Assembly: GCA_900539325.1 (NCBI GenBank)
Contig: UQCC01000012.1
Location: 1-56,033, forward strand
From: an uncultured Eubacterium sp.
GTDB taxonomy: Bacteria > Bacillota > Clostridia > Oscillospirales > Acutalibacteraceae
Reading direction: 5' to 3'
DNA: 56,033 nucleotides
Shown: positions 34,988 to 43,073 of the stretch, piece by piece
Numbering within the stretch: the first letter of the stretch is position 1
Layout of the letters: each line of letters starts with the position of its first letter
Made by a program: the position numbers and the translations under genes
Notes under the pieces: model-generated
Databases searched by the model: none
Seen by the model: the letters and a program-made list of their open reading frames with translations, nothing else
Told to the model about the DNA's origin: nothing

Positions 34988-35767
34988 TTAACTTAATTTT
35001 ATTTTGTAATATATTTTCATTGCTTCCAAAAAAGCATATAGCAGGGCGTACAGCACAACCTGATGTCCGAGATAAAACCAAAGGCTGTTCCGTCCTACAA
35101 AGGCAAAGGCTTTTGAGTGCTTTTTGTATGTCCAAGCCGGAAATTCGCCGTTTTTTGCGTATTCGCCTAAAAATGCTCCTGCCAAAAACATAAACAGCCA
35201 CGGGAATATCGAAAAATAGTCCGCACTTTCAAAATTGCCGTTGAATATGCCGAGCGGCATAAATATGTTAGTTGACGGCGGAGGCAGTTTGACTAGCCCA
35301 AAAATAAGTTCGCCCGAGTTTATTCCGTATGTTGCCGCAAACAAAACGACTGATATAAGCATACCGATTTTGGAATTGATTTTTTCAATCAACGGCATTG
35401 CCATTCCCGTGATTATCATACAAACGCCCAAGCAGTGAAGTATGCCGAAATATATTTCCGCTCCGTATATTCCCATAAGTTTCGGCATAACAAACGCCGT
35501 TACAAATGTTACGATTAAGCCTGCACCGAGCACGATTGCACCACGCTTTGCCGTGTTCCTTGACAGTCGTGAGCATATGCCCGAAATGATGATGAATATT
35601 GCCCAAAATATCGGCTGAACTTTGCACAGTGCTTTAAATACGGTATAGCCCCAATCAAGATCGAGTACATCGCCCACATCCAAAAAGAAGTGGTGCACTA
35701 TCATTGCCAAAATTGCAAATCCACGCAGTTCGTCAAGAATTTCTATTCTTTTTTTGTTTGTTTTCAT
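34988..35767 (-). CDS. DUF1624/HGSNAT-like membrane acyltransferase family protein
   Basis: A 259-residue protein with about 7-8 membrane helices. The N-terminal signature RIEILDELRGFAILAMIVHHFF matches the heparan-alpha-glucosaminide N-acetyltransferase-like/DUF1624 family, with the His (about residue 26) near the first helix end. GLYCAN or small-molecule acylation is the family expectation; the substrate is unknown. The start MKTNKKR is chosen because GGAG lies 6 bases before it; other in-frame ATGs upstream lack a site. First gene of a three-gene minus-strand operon with trmB and the SulP gene. Confidence 0.82.
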   Translation of the reverse strand: MKTNKKRIEILDELRGFAILAMIVHHFFLDVGDVLDLDWGYTVFKALCKVQPIFWAIFIIISGICSRLSRNTAKRGAIVLGAGLIVTFVTAFVMPKLMGIYGAEIYFGILHCLGVCMIITGMAMPLIEKINSKIGMLISVVLFAATYGINSGELIFGLVKLPPPSTNIFMPLGIFNGNFESADYFSIFPWLFMFLAGAFLGEYAKNGEFPAWTYKKHSKAFAFVGRNSLWFYLGHQVVLYALLYAFLEAMKIYYKIKLS

Positions 35768-35879
35768 ATTTTTCTCCATAGAATTATTAAGTATATAATA
35801 TATCATTTAAAAAATATTGTAAATATAAATTTTATATGTTATTATAAGTTAGATATTGAAAAACGAGGTACTTCTTTTT

Positions 35880-37256
35880 ATGAAGATTTATAATGTTATG
35901 CAATACGGTGCCAAGGGTGACGGTACAACAAACGATGCCTTTGCCATTCAGCACGCCATTGATGATTGCTCAAAAAACGGCGGCGGTCAGGTTGTTTTGC
36001 CGTCGGGCAAAGTGTTTTACAGCGATTCAATCAAACTCAAGGCAAATGTTGACTTGCATATCCAAAAGGGTGCAAGGCTCAAGGCCACAAGCAATATTGA
36101 CGGATATATCCGTCCCAACAAATTGATTAACGACCCTAAAACCGCACTTATCGGCAATCCGGTAACGGGTAAACCGAGCTTTGTGTTTATTTATGCTTAT
36201 GAGGCGGATAATTGTACAATAAGCGGTGAGGGCACTATTGATGCAAACGGTCACGCTTTTGTTCAGCGTAAGGACAAGTATTATGTTACGGGTGATTTTT
36301 ACCCTCGTCCTACCGTTATTTATGTTGAAAAAAGCAATCATATTACATTTAAGGAGTTCACGGTTGTCGACGCTCCGTTTTGGACTCTTCATCCTGCCGG
36401 ATGCGATGATGTGCTTATTGACAGAATTCGTATTCTCAACGATTTGGATGTTGCAAATTCCGACGGTATCGACCCCGACCATTGCAGCAATGTAAGAATT
36501 TTGGGTTGCCATGTAACCTGTGCGGATGACTGCATTTGCCTCAAGGCAAGCAAGGGTAATGCCGAATACGGTCCGTGTGAAAATATTATTATTGACGGTT
36601 GTACTTTGGTTTCAACCTCTGCCGCAATAAAAATCGGTACGGAAGGTGTCGGCGATTTTAAAAATGTAATTGTGTCAAATTGCATTATTTCAAAGTCAAA
36701 CCGAGGTCTTTCAATTCAAATCCGTGACGGCGGCTGCGTTGAAAATGTTACATATTCAAATATAATTATCGAAACACGCAGATTTTGCCCGGATTGGTGG
36801 GGCACGGCTGAGCCTATTGTTATCACTACATTTAATCGTGACGAAAATACAAAGAGCGGCACAATCAAAAATATTCGCTTTTTCAATGTTACCGCAAAAG
36901 GCGAAAACGGCGTTCTCATCCACGGCAACGCAGAAAATATCATTGAAGATGTAACATTTGAAAATTGCAAAATCACTCTCACCAAAACATCAAAGTGGGA
37001 TTGCGGACTTTACGATTTGCGTCCTTGCCTTGATTGGGGCGTTGAAAAGTATGACAATTCGGCATTTTTCATCAGATACGCCAAAAATGTGCTTATCGAG
37101 AAAACGCAAACTGCGTGGGGTACTCTTTGCGACAGCTACAAGCATGCAATAGATGCTGAAAATGTAGAAAATCTTGAACTTGTAAGATTCAGCGGCAAGG
37201 CGGTTTCTCCGCTTGTTGAAGATGTTAAACTCAGTAATGTAAAATCAGTTAAATAA
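35880..37256 (+). CDS. Glycoside hydrolase family 28 (polygalacturonase-like)
   Basis: A 458-residue right-handed beta-helix enzyme expected to hydrolyse galacturonan or related pectic oligosaccharides. The N-terminal YGAKGDGTTNDAFAIQ is typical. The catalytic aspartates appear in NSDGIDPDHC and CADDCICLKA, and the IRDGG segment takes the place of RIKT. The usual GHG histidine motif is replaced by SAAIKIGTEG, as in exo-acting or atypical GH28 members. No signal peptide is present, so it probably acts in the cytosol on imported oligosaccharides. GAGGT lies 10 bases before the ATG. Confidence 0.9.
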   Translation: MKIYNVMQYGAKGDGTTNDAFAIQHAIDDCSKNGGGQVVLPSGKVFYSDSIKLKANVDLHIQKGARLKATSNIDGYIRPNKLINDPKTALIGNPVTGKPSFVFIYAYEADNCTISGEGTIDANGHAFVQRKDKYYVTGDFYPRPTVIYVEKSNHITFKEFTVVDAPFWTLHPAGCDDVLIDRIRILNDLDVANSDGIDPDHCSNVRILGCHVTCADDCICLKASKGNAEYGPCENIIIDGCTLVSTSAAIKIGTEGVGDFKNVIVSNCIISKSNRGLSIQIRDGGCVENVTYSNIIIETRRFCPDWWGTAEPIVITTFNRDENTKSGTIKNIRFFNVTAKGENGVLIHGNAENIIEDVTFENCKITLTKTSKWDCGLYDLRPCLDWGVEKYDNSAFFIRYAKNVLIEKTQTAWGTLCDSYKHAIDAENVENLELVRFSGKAVSPLVEDVKLSNVKSVK

Positions 37257-37272
37257 CAGGAGGTAAAATGTT

Positions 37273-37680
37273 ATGATAAATATGAGAGGATACAAGGTTA
37301 ATTCGCTTGAATTTACCAACAATGTAGAAAACGGCACACAACTTAAGCTTCAAAATCAGGTTAAATATAATGTTAATTATATGGATGCAGAAAAAAGATG
37401 CGTGGGTATGCTTCACTTCAGAGTAGAAGATGCCGACAATCAACCTTTTGAAATCGAACTTGAATTGGTTGCAGAATTTTCTTTTGAAGATGAGGACCAA
37501 AAGCCGGATATTCATGTAGGTTCTTTTGATCAAATTTTCCCATTTGTTCGTCAAATAATCAACACAACAACATCAATGTCGGGTATGCCGGGCCTTGTTA
37601 TTCCTACAATGAAGCTCAACAGAGATTCTGTTGAAGTAGGCAAGCCGCCTAAAAAAGATAATGAAGGAATGCTTAACTGA
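37273..37680 (+). CDS. SecB-like export chaperone family protein
   Basis: A 135-residue protein with the length and C-terminal signature of SecB-fold proteins: IFPFVRQIINTT...GLVIPTMKLN corresponds to the SecB PYxRE...P-N-F region. The N-terminal part has alternating strands as in the SecB sheet. Classical SecB is proteobacterial; SecB-like proteins in Firmicutes are less studied and may chaperone exported or toxin-system clients. GGAGGT lies 8 bases before the ATG. The stop overlaps the next start by one base (TGATG). Confidence 0.72.
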   Translation: MINMRGYKVNSLEFTNNVENGTQLKLQNQVKYNVNYMDAEKRCVGMLHFRVEDADNQPFEIELELVAEFSFEDEDQKPDIHVGSFDQIFPFVRQIINTTTSMSGMPGLVIPTMKLNRDSVEVGKPPKKDNEGMLN

Positions 37681-37865
37681 TGGCTGATTTGTGTGATACT
37701 TGTTGGTATAATGTTTATGACGAGGAAGCCGATACAAATATGTGCGACCTTCAGCTTGACCAAGACGAATACGGCGAGCTTCTCATTCGTGAGCGTCAGG
37801 GCAAGCCGTGTAAATACTATCGCAAGGATGTTGGCGAATACGGCATTGTAAGAAAACAAAATTAA
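37680..37865 (+). CDS. Small cysteine-containing protein (DUF6472-like)
   Basis: A 61-residue acidic protein with four Cys in a CxxC...C...C pattern (CDTC, MCDL, PCKYY), compatible with a small metal or zinc site. The pattern resembles the clostridial DUF6472 family of unknown function. It is translationally coupled to the SecB-like gene through TGATG and ends before a terminator. Confidence 0.75.
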   Translation: MADLCDTCWYNVYDEEADTNMCDLQLDQDEYGELLIRERQGKPCKYYRKDVGEYGIVRKQN

Positions 37866-37866
37866 A

Positions 37867-37915
37867 AAATCATCCTCTTTGTTTGCAATTTGAACAGAGA
37901 GGATTTTGTTTTTAT
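37867..37915 (+). terminator. Terminator after the SecB-like pair
   Basis: Imperfect stem ATCATCCTCTTTGTT / AACAGAGAGGATTTT followed by T-rich sequence. Confidence 0.7.
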
Positions 37916-37928
37916 TTTATATTTTCTA

Positions 37929-37956
37929 TTGACATTGACATATAATATGGTATAAT
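37929..37956 (+). promoter_or_regulatory. Promoter of the metal ATPase operon
   Basis: TTGACA (37929-37934) and TATAAT (37951-37956) at 16-base spacing. Overlapping second copies of both hexamers (37935 and 37941) are not correctly spaced with each other. Confidence 0.8.
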
Positions 37957-37963
37957 ACAGTTG

Positions 37964-37989
37964 AACATATGAATAGTTGTTCATATGTT
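37964..37989 (+). promoter_or_regulatory. ArsR/SmtB-type operator
   Basis: A perfect inverted repeat with 10-base arms AACATATGAA and TTCATATGTT separated by 6 bases, placed at the expected transcription start. It resembles operators of CadC/CzrA-type metal repressors. No such repressor gene is in the window. Confidence 0.75.
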
Positions 37990-38023
37990 GAACGGTTGAA
38001 TTTAAGAAAATGAGGTTATAACA

Positions 38024-38242
38024 ATGAAAAAGACATACAAAATTGATGTGGATTGTGCAAACTGTGCCAACAAAATGGAGGACGCCGCAAACAAGGTTGA
38101 CGGCGTTGCGGCAGCAACCGTAAATTTTATGCTCCTCAAAATGATTGTTGAATTTGAAGAGGGCGTAGACGAAAAGAAAACCATGAAGCAGGTTCTTAAG
38201 GCTTGCAGAAGGGTTGAAGATGATTGCGATATTTTCTTCTAA
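38024..38242 (+). CDS. Heavy-metal-associated (HMA) domain protein
   Basis: A 72-residue protein formed by one HMA domain, with the metal-binding CxxC in DCANCANKME (Cys11 and Cys14). It is a soluble metallochaperone or the detached metal-binding domain of the ATPase encoded 21 bases downstream, which lacks an N-terminal HMA. An extra CRRVEDDCDIFF tail adds two Cys. Regulated from the operator just upstream. Confidence 0.9.
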   Translation: MKKTYKIDVDCANCANKMEDAANKVDGVAAATVNFMLLKMIVEFEEGVDEKKTMKQVLKACRRVEDDCDIFF

Positions 38243-38263
38243 ATCAAGTTAGGAAGTGACTTT

Positions 38264-40159
38264 ATGAGCAGAAAACAAAAAAAGATGCTTGTTCGCATCA
38301 TTGTGACGGCTGTCCTGTTTGCATGTTTGTTTGTGTTTGAAAAATTTGTTCCGATTACAAGCAGAATTCTGCGTCTTGCCGTTTATATGGTGCCGTATCT
38401 TGTGATTTCTTATGACATTCTCAAAAAAGCATTTAAGGGCATAATTAAGGGGCAGGTGTTTGATGAAAACTTCCTTATGGCTGTTGCGTCTGTCGGTGCC
38501 GTTGCAATAGCGGTGTATGAAAACGGCTCGTATAACGAGGCTGTTGCCGTTATGCTTTTTTATCAAATCGGCGAGTTGTTCCAAAGTTATGCTGTCGGCA
38601 AAAGCAGGCGAAGTATATCCGAACTTATGGACATTCGTCCGGATTATGCAAATATCGAGGTTGACGGCAAAATCGAACAGGTTGACCCTGATGAGGTTGA
38701 GGTTGGCTCAATCATTGTTGTTTCGGCAGGTGAAAAAATTCCTATTGACGGTGTAATTGTTGAAGGTTCAACAACGCTTGACACAGCCGCACTTACAGGC
38801 GAAAGCGTGCCAAGAAGCGTAAAAGAAAGCGATGAGGTTATCAGCGGTTGTATCAACCTTACGGGTACTGTAAGAATTCGCACAACAAAGCCGTTCGGCG
38901 AGTCAACCGTGTCAAAAATCCTTGACCTTGTTGAAAATTCGTCATCAAAAAAATCAAAAAGCGAGCAGTTTATTTCAAAGTTTGCAAGAATTTATACTCC
39001 GGCGGTTTGCGGCGGCGCACTTGCACTTGCTTTGCTTCCGCCCGTTGTCAGCCTGATTATCGGCAATGATGCAATGTGGCTCACATGGATTTATCGTGCG
39101 TTGACATTTCTTGTTATCAGTTGCCCTTGTGCACTTGTTATTTCTATTCCGCTTTCATTTTTTGCGGGTATCGGCGGTGCTTCAAAAGAGGGCGTGCTCG
39201 TAAAAGGCTCAAATTATCTTGAAACTCTTTCAAAAACGAAAATCGTTGTGTTTGACAAAACGGGTACAATGACAAAGGGCAATTTTGAAGTAACGGAAAT
39301 TGCTCCGGTCGGTGTAGAAAACAACGAACTTCTCAGACTTGCGGCATATGCCGAAAGTTATTCGTCTCACCCTATCAGCAAATCAATAAAATCGGCTTAC
39401 GGTGAAGAAATCGACAACGCAAAAATTTCTGATGTAAACGAAATCAGCGGTAACGGTGTCCTTGCGGTTGTAGACGGCAAAAAGGTTGCGGCAGGCAACA
39501 GCAAACTTATGGATAAATTGGGTGTGGAATATACCGCTTGTTCAAAGGTCGGTACGGTTGTTTATGTCGCTGTTGACGGCAAATATTGCGGATATATTCT
39601 CATTTCCGATGCACTCAAGCCGACATCCGTTGCGGCTGTAAAGGCTATGAAGAATTGCGGAGTCAGAAAAACCGTTATGCTCACAGGAGACTCAAAGAAG
39701 GTTGCCGATGCAGTTGCAAAAGAACTCGGTGCAGACGAGGTATACAGCGAACTTCTTCCTGCCGACAAGGTTAGTCAGGTTGAGCGACTTCTTGCAGATA
39801 AAGGCGAAAAGGAAAAACTTGCCTTTGTCGGTGACGGCATTAATGATGCTCCGGTTCTTTCAAGAGCCGATATAGGTATTGCTATGGGTGCACTCGGTTC
39901 GGATGCCGCCATTGAGGCTGCCGATATTGTTCTTATGGATGACGACCCGATGAAGATTTCAAAGGCAATCAAGATTTCGTCAAAGTGTCTCAGAATTGTA
40001 AACGAAAATATTTATTTTGCACTCGGCGTTAAGGCGTTGTGCCTGATTCTCGGTGCAGTCGGAATTGCCAATATGTGGGTAGCTATTTTCGCCGATGTAG
40101 GAGTTATGGTGCTTGCTGTACTTAATGCAATTCGTGCACTTTCAGTAAAAAAACTTTGA
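38264..40159 (+). CDS. P1B-type heavy-metal (Zn/Cd/Pb) translocating ATPase
   Basis: A 631-residue export pump. Membrane CPC motif in SCPCALVIS, phosphorylated Asp in FDKTGTMTKG (about 331), the HP motif in SSHPISKS, MLTGDSKK and GDGINDAPVL are all intact. The last helices hold FADVGVMVLAVLN, whose Asp matches the Zn/Cd/Pb subgroup (ZntA/CadA). It has no N-terminal HMA domain, which is supplied by the preceding small gene. GGAAGTGA lies before the ATG. Metal choice among Zn, Cd and Pb is inferred. Confidence 0.94.
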   Translation: MSRKQKKMLVRIIVTAVLFACLFVFEKFVPITSRILRLAVYMVPYLVISYDILKKAFKGIIKGQVFDENFLMAVASVGAVAIAVYENGSYNEAVAVMLFYQIGELFQSYAVGKSRRSISELMDIRPDYANIEVDGKIEQVDPDEVEVGSIIVVSAGEKIPIDGVIVEGSTTLDTAALTGESVPRSVKESDEVISGCINLTGTVRIRTTKPFGESTVSKILDLVENSSSKKSKSEQFISKFARIYTPAVCGGALALALLPPVVSLIIGNDAMWLTWIYRALTFLVISCPCALVISIPLSFFAGIGGASKEGVLVKGSNYLETLSKTKIVVFDKTGTMTKGNFEVTEIAPVGVENNELLRLAAYAESYSSHPISKSIKSAYGEEIDNAKISDVNEISGNGVLAVVDGKKVAAGNSKLMDKLGVEYTACSKVGTVVYVAVDGKYCGYILISDALKPTSVAAVKAMKNCGVRKTVMLTGDSKKVADAVAKELGADEVYSELLPADKVSQVERLLADKGEKEKLAFVGDGINDAPVLSRADIGIAMGALGSDAAIEAADIVLMDDDPMKISKAIKISSKCLRIVNENIYFALGVKALCLILGAVGIANMWVAIFADVGVMVLAVLNAIRALSVKKL

Positions 40160-40170
40160 TACAAAATCAA

Positions 40171-40200
40171 GGGGGCTGTAAAAAAACAGCCCCTTTTTTT
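40171..40200 (+). terminator. Terminator after the metal ATPase
   Basis: Stem GGGGCTGT / ACAGCCCC with an A-rich loop and T7. Confidence 0.92.
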
Positions 40201-40224
40201 GTGGTCATAAGCGAAGAATTGAAA

Positions 40225-41136
40225 TTATGACATTATCATATGTCCATAGTTATCAAAACTGATATTTACACTTGTGCTTTCTATTGAACCATCATTATAT
40301 TCAAATGTAAATGTAATTTTGTCTTTAATATCCTTTGCTTTAAAGTTTTTGTCGCATCTATACCATTCAAACACTTCACCAACAGACTTCCATTCTAAGA
40401 AATAACCAAAGTGTCCCCACTCTTTTTGGCTTTCACGAAGTTCGTCACCGGTTAAAGTGAATTTATTATTGATAAATGGCGCATATGGATTTTCTTCATC
40501 AATATCTTTCGGCTTTTGTGATTCATACAAATCTTGTGATTTATTATATTCAAATTGAAGAATACCGTCAGGGCTTTCATTTTCAACGGTAAAGCTTTTT
40601 ACATTTGAATAATCAGTCACATCGGCAACTATACTGCCGGCAGAGGATGTGTAAAGCTTTGTTGTAACATTACCGTTATCATCATAAATATCATATTCAC
40701 CAACACCACTTGTAGAATAAGGCTCATTTATCTTTCCCCATTCTTCGATAGTAAGGCGATATTGCTCAAAGTCTTTTTGTGCTTTTTCTCGCTGTTTTCG
40801 GCACATTTTTTCGTTATCTGCAGGAGCAAAATATACTCCCTTTACTAAATTATATTTTTTCGAACTACTGCCAATTTTGAAGTATTGGTCATCGGCATAG
40901 GCAATCATAATTTCAAACGGCTGCTCAGCTTTTTTATTGCTTTGCACAATAGCATTTGCTCCAAATCCACCGCCGATAAGCACGGCTAATGCCAATGTCG
41001 CTGACGCTAATCTTTTAAAGATTAAGCCTGTTCGGCTTTTCTTTTTGTCAATCGTCATATCAAAAATCCTTTCTACCGCTTTGTCGGAGTGACGGATACC
41101 TGACATAGCCTCTTTATATAATTTTTTATTACTCAT
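40225..41136 (-). CDS. Putative ECF anti-sigma factor (membrane, DUF4179-like)
   Basis: A 303-residue protein with a cytosolic N-terminus (about 1-42), one membrane helix (about 45-65) and an extracytoplasmic domain of about 235 residues. This topology and the 8-base overlap with the sigma gene identify it as the likely anti-sigma partner, in the style of Clostridia DUF4179 proteins. No zinc-binding anti-sigma motif is present. The outer domain is rich in Tyr, Asp and Lys and matches nothing recognised. The signal sensed is unknown. Confidence 0.78.
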   Translation of the reverse strand: MSNKKLYKEAMSGIRHSDKAVERIFDMTIDKKKSRTGLIFKRLASATLALAVLIGGGFGANAIVQSNKKAEQPFEIMIAYADDQYFKIGSSSKKYNLVKGVYFAPADNEKMCRKQREKAQKDFEQYRLTIEEWGKINEPYSTSGVGEYDIYDDNGNVTTKLYTSSAGSIVADVTDYSNVKSFTVENESPDGILQFEYNKSQDLYESQKPKDIDEENPYAPFINNKFTLTGDELRESQKEWGHFGYFLEWKSVGEVFEWYRCDKNFKAKDIKDKITFTFEYNDGSIESTSVNISFDNYGHMIMS

Positions 41137-41611
41137 TTATCCATTCATCTCCTAAAAATTTTTTCAAATTTTTTCTCGCTCTATATAGCCTTGTTTTTAC
41201 TGTTGACGGTTTAATTTTTGCAGCCTTTGATATTTCTTCAATAGGCATATCTTCAAAGTAAAATAAGTGCACAATCAAGCGTTCTTTTTGCGGTAATGAC
41301 ATAACTGCGTTAAATACATCATAGTTTTGAACAGTGTCAAAGGTATATAAATCCTTTGCATCATCTAATGAAACTGAATTTTTTATAAACGGTAGCCTGA
41401 AATGGTCTTTACATTTACTTATACAAGTAACAGTAAGCCATTTGTCTATATGCTCATCACCGTTAAATTGCTTATTCGTTTTCCATAATTTTAGAAAAAC
41501 ATCCTGCATAACATCTTCGGCATCATCATGATTTTTCAAATAAGAAAGAGCAATCAAATATATTCTGTTGCTGTTTCTTTTTACAGTCTTAATGTATTCA
41601 TCATTTGTCAT
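41129..41611 (-). CDS. ECF RNA polymerase sigma factor
   Basis: A 160-residue group IV sigma factor. Region 2 (about 10-75, with YLKNHDDAEDVMQDVFLKLW) and region 4 (about 105-155, with LPQKERLIVHLFYFEDMPIEEISKA and STVKTRLYRARKNLKK) are clear. GGTGGTGA lies before the ATG. It is encoded ahead of its putative anti-sigma and has a candidate self-recognised promoter upstream. Confidence 0.95.
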   Translation of the reverse strand: MTNDEYIKTVKRNSNRIYLIALSYLKNHDDAEDVMQDVFLKLWKTNKQFNGDEHIDKWLTVTCISKCKDHFRLPFIKNSVSLDDAKDLYTFDTVQNYDVFNAVMSLPQKERLIVHLFYFEDMPIEEISKAAKIKPSTVKTRLYRARKNLKKFLGDEWINE

Positions 41612-41649
41612 TTCATCACCACCTTGTTGAAAGGTCCTTTCACTTATAT

Positions 41650-41676
41650 AACGATACAGACAAGCAAAAGGTTACA
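41650..41676 (-). promoter_or_regulatory. Candidate ECF-type autoregulatory promoter
   Basis: On the minus strand TGTAACC (41676-41670) and CGTT (41653-41650) are 16 bases apart, the form of ECF promoters (AAC -35 motif, CGT -10 motif), 39 bases upstream of the sigma start codon. Confidence 0.55.
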
Positions 41677-41731
41677 TTTTATTATATTTTTTTTTAAAAA
41701 CATTGTAAATAAAGGTGCTGTAAAAAAACAC

Positions 41732-41760
41732 TTGAAAGAAACAGGTTTTGGGGGTATCAT
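41732..41760 (+). promoter_or_regulatory. Promoter of the AI-2E family gene
   Basis: TTGAAA (41732-41737) and TATCAT (41755-41760) with 17-base spacing. Confidence 0.5.
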
Positions 41761-41792
41761 ATAAATATAATAACAGAAAGGATTTTTTTGCT

Positions 41793-43016
41793 ATGAACAG
41801 CCATGTTGAACAAAGACGGGCGTTTTTGATTGATTTTGCATATGTTGCGCTTATTTTGGCACTTATATATGTTTTTTTCAAATTTTTGTTTTGGATAACC
41901 GCTCCGTTTCTTTTGTCGTTTTTCTTTGCGGTTTTGCTTCAAAAACCGCTTCGTTATCTTGATAAAAAAACAAATAAAAAGGCACATGCCTTTTGGTCGA
42001 TATTTTTGGTTGTTGTTTCAACTGCGGTGGTTATCGTTCCGTTGGTGTTTATTCTGGCAGCTGTGTTTGGCAAAATATCGGATTTTATCAACTATATTGT
42101 CGAGCAGTTAAGCGATATTTCTTCGTTTTTGTCAACCGTTGAAAACTGGATTTTGAACACTCTTGAATTCTTACCTAAGGGAATTTATCATTCCGTGTCC
42201 GGAACAATCACAAGCTGGTTTGACAAACTTCAACCTAATGCGGCAGAGGGTGCGGCTTCCTCGGCAGGACTTCTTTCAAATTTTGATTTGGGCAGCATCA
42301 CAAGCAAGCTCTCATCCGGTGTGTCAAATGTATATTCAATTGTAAAAGGCGTTCCTTCAATCCTTATCGGTGTTGTTATCGGCATCGTTGCTTGGGTACT
42401 TTTCACAAAAGATTACGATTATATTGTAAGATTTATACAAAGACAGCTTCCTGACGGCAAAAAGAATTTGCTTGTTGAATTCAAACAAGTATTTTCAAAA
42501 ACAATTTTCACAATGTTCAAGGCTTACGGCATAATTATGTGCATAACCTTCAGCGAATTGTTCCTCGGCTTTTCAATTCTTTCACTTATGGGAATTATGA
42601 AAAACAGCTACTTTGCAATTATCGCACTTGTAATCGCCGTGTTTGATATTTTACCTGTTGCGGGATCGGGCGGTATTCTTATTCCGTGGGCATTGTTCTC
42701 GCTTATTTACGGCAATTATAAGCAGGCTGTCGGACTTATTATTATGTATATTATTATTACTGTTATCCGTCAGTATATCGAACCGAAAATTGTCGGCACT
42801 TCGCTTGGCGTTCATCCTATTGTAACGCTTATGGGTCTTTACTTCGGACTTAAACTTTTCGGATTTATCGGTATGTTCATTGTTCCGCTCACCGTTATGA
42901 CACTTAAAGCCTTTAATGATGCCGGCAGAATTAATATTTGGAAATCCTCACCGGAAAAGGAAGCCGAGCCTCCGAAAAAAGAAAAGAAAAAGAGATTAAA
43001 ATCAAAAAGTAAATAA
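41793..43016 (+). CDS. AI-2E/YtvI-family membrane permease
   Basis: A 407-residue protein of the AI-2E transporter family (PF01594) with about 8 helices. The conserved late segment FDILPVAGSGGILIPWAL and the YIEPKIVGTSLGVHP motif are present. Such proteins include YtvI of sporulating Firmicutes and proposed exporters; AI-2 transport itself is proven for few members. AGAAAGGA lies 9 bases before the ATG giving MNSHVEQ; an in-frame ATG at 41748 lies upstream of any ribosome site. The basic C-terminal tail is cytosolic. Confidence 0.88.
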   Translation: MNSHVEQRRAFLIDFAYVALILALIYVFFKFLFWITAPFLLSFFFAVLLQKPLRYLDKKTNKKAHAFWSIFLVVVSTAVVIVPLVFILAAVFGKISDFINYIVEQLSDISSFLSTVENWILNTLEFLPKGIYHSVSGTITSWFDKLQPNAAEGAASSAGLLSNFDLGSITSKLSSGVSNVYSIVKGVPSILIGVVIGIVAWVLFTKDYDYIVRFIQRQLPDGKKNLLVEFKQVFSKTIFTMFKAYGIIMCITFSELFLGFSILSLMGIMKNSYFAIIALVIAVFDILPVAGSGGILIPWALFSLIYGNYKQAVGLIIMYIIITVIRQYIEPKIVGTSLGVHPIVTLMGLYFGLKLFGFIGMFIVPLTVMTLKAFNDAGRINIWKSSPEKEAEPPKKEKKKRLKSKSK

Positions 43017-43022
43017 CGAAAA

Positions 43023-43058
43023 AATAACCTCTCCCATTGAATTCGGGAGAGGTTATTA
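43023..43058. terminator. Bidirectional terminator
   Basis: Stem AATAACCTCTCCC / GGGAGAGGTTATT between two convergent genes. Confidence 0.8.
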
Positions 43059-43073
43059 CTTTCTGTTTTATTT

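Noticed and set aside
41793..43016. Functional pairing of the AI-2E family gene with luxS as an AI-2 export system
   Set aside because: They are 27 kb apart, most AI-2E family members do not transport AI-2, and LuxS here lacks the catalytic Cys.
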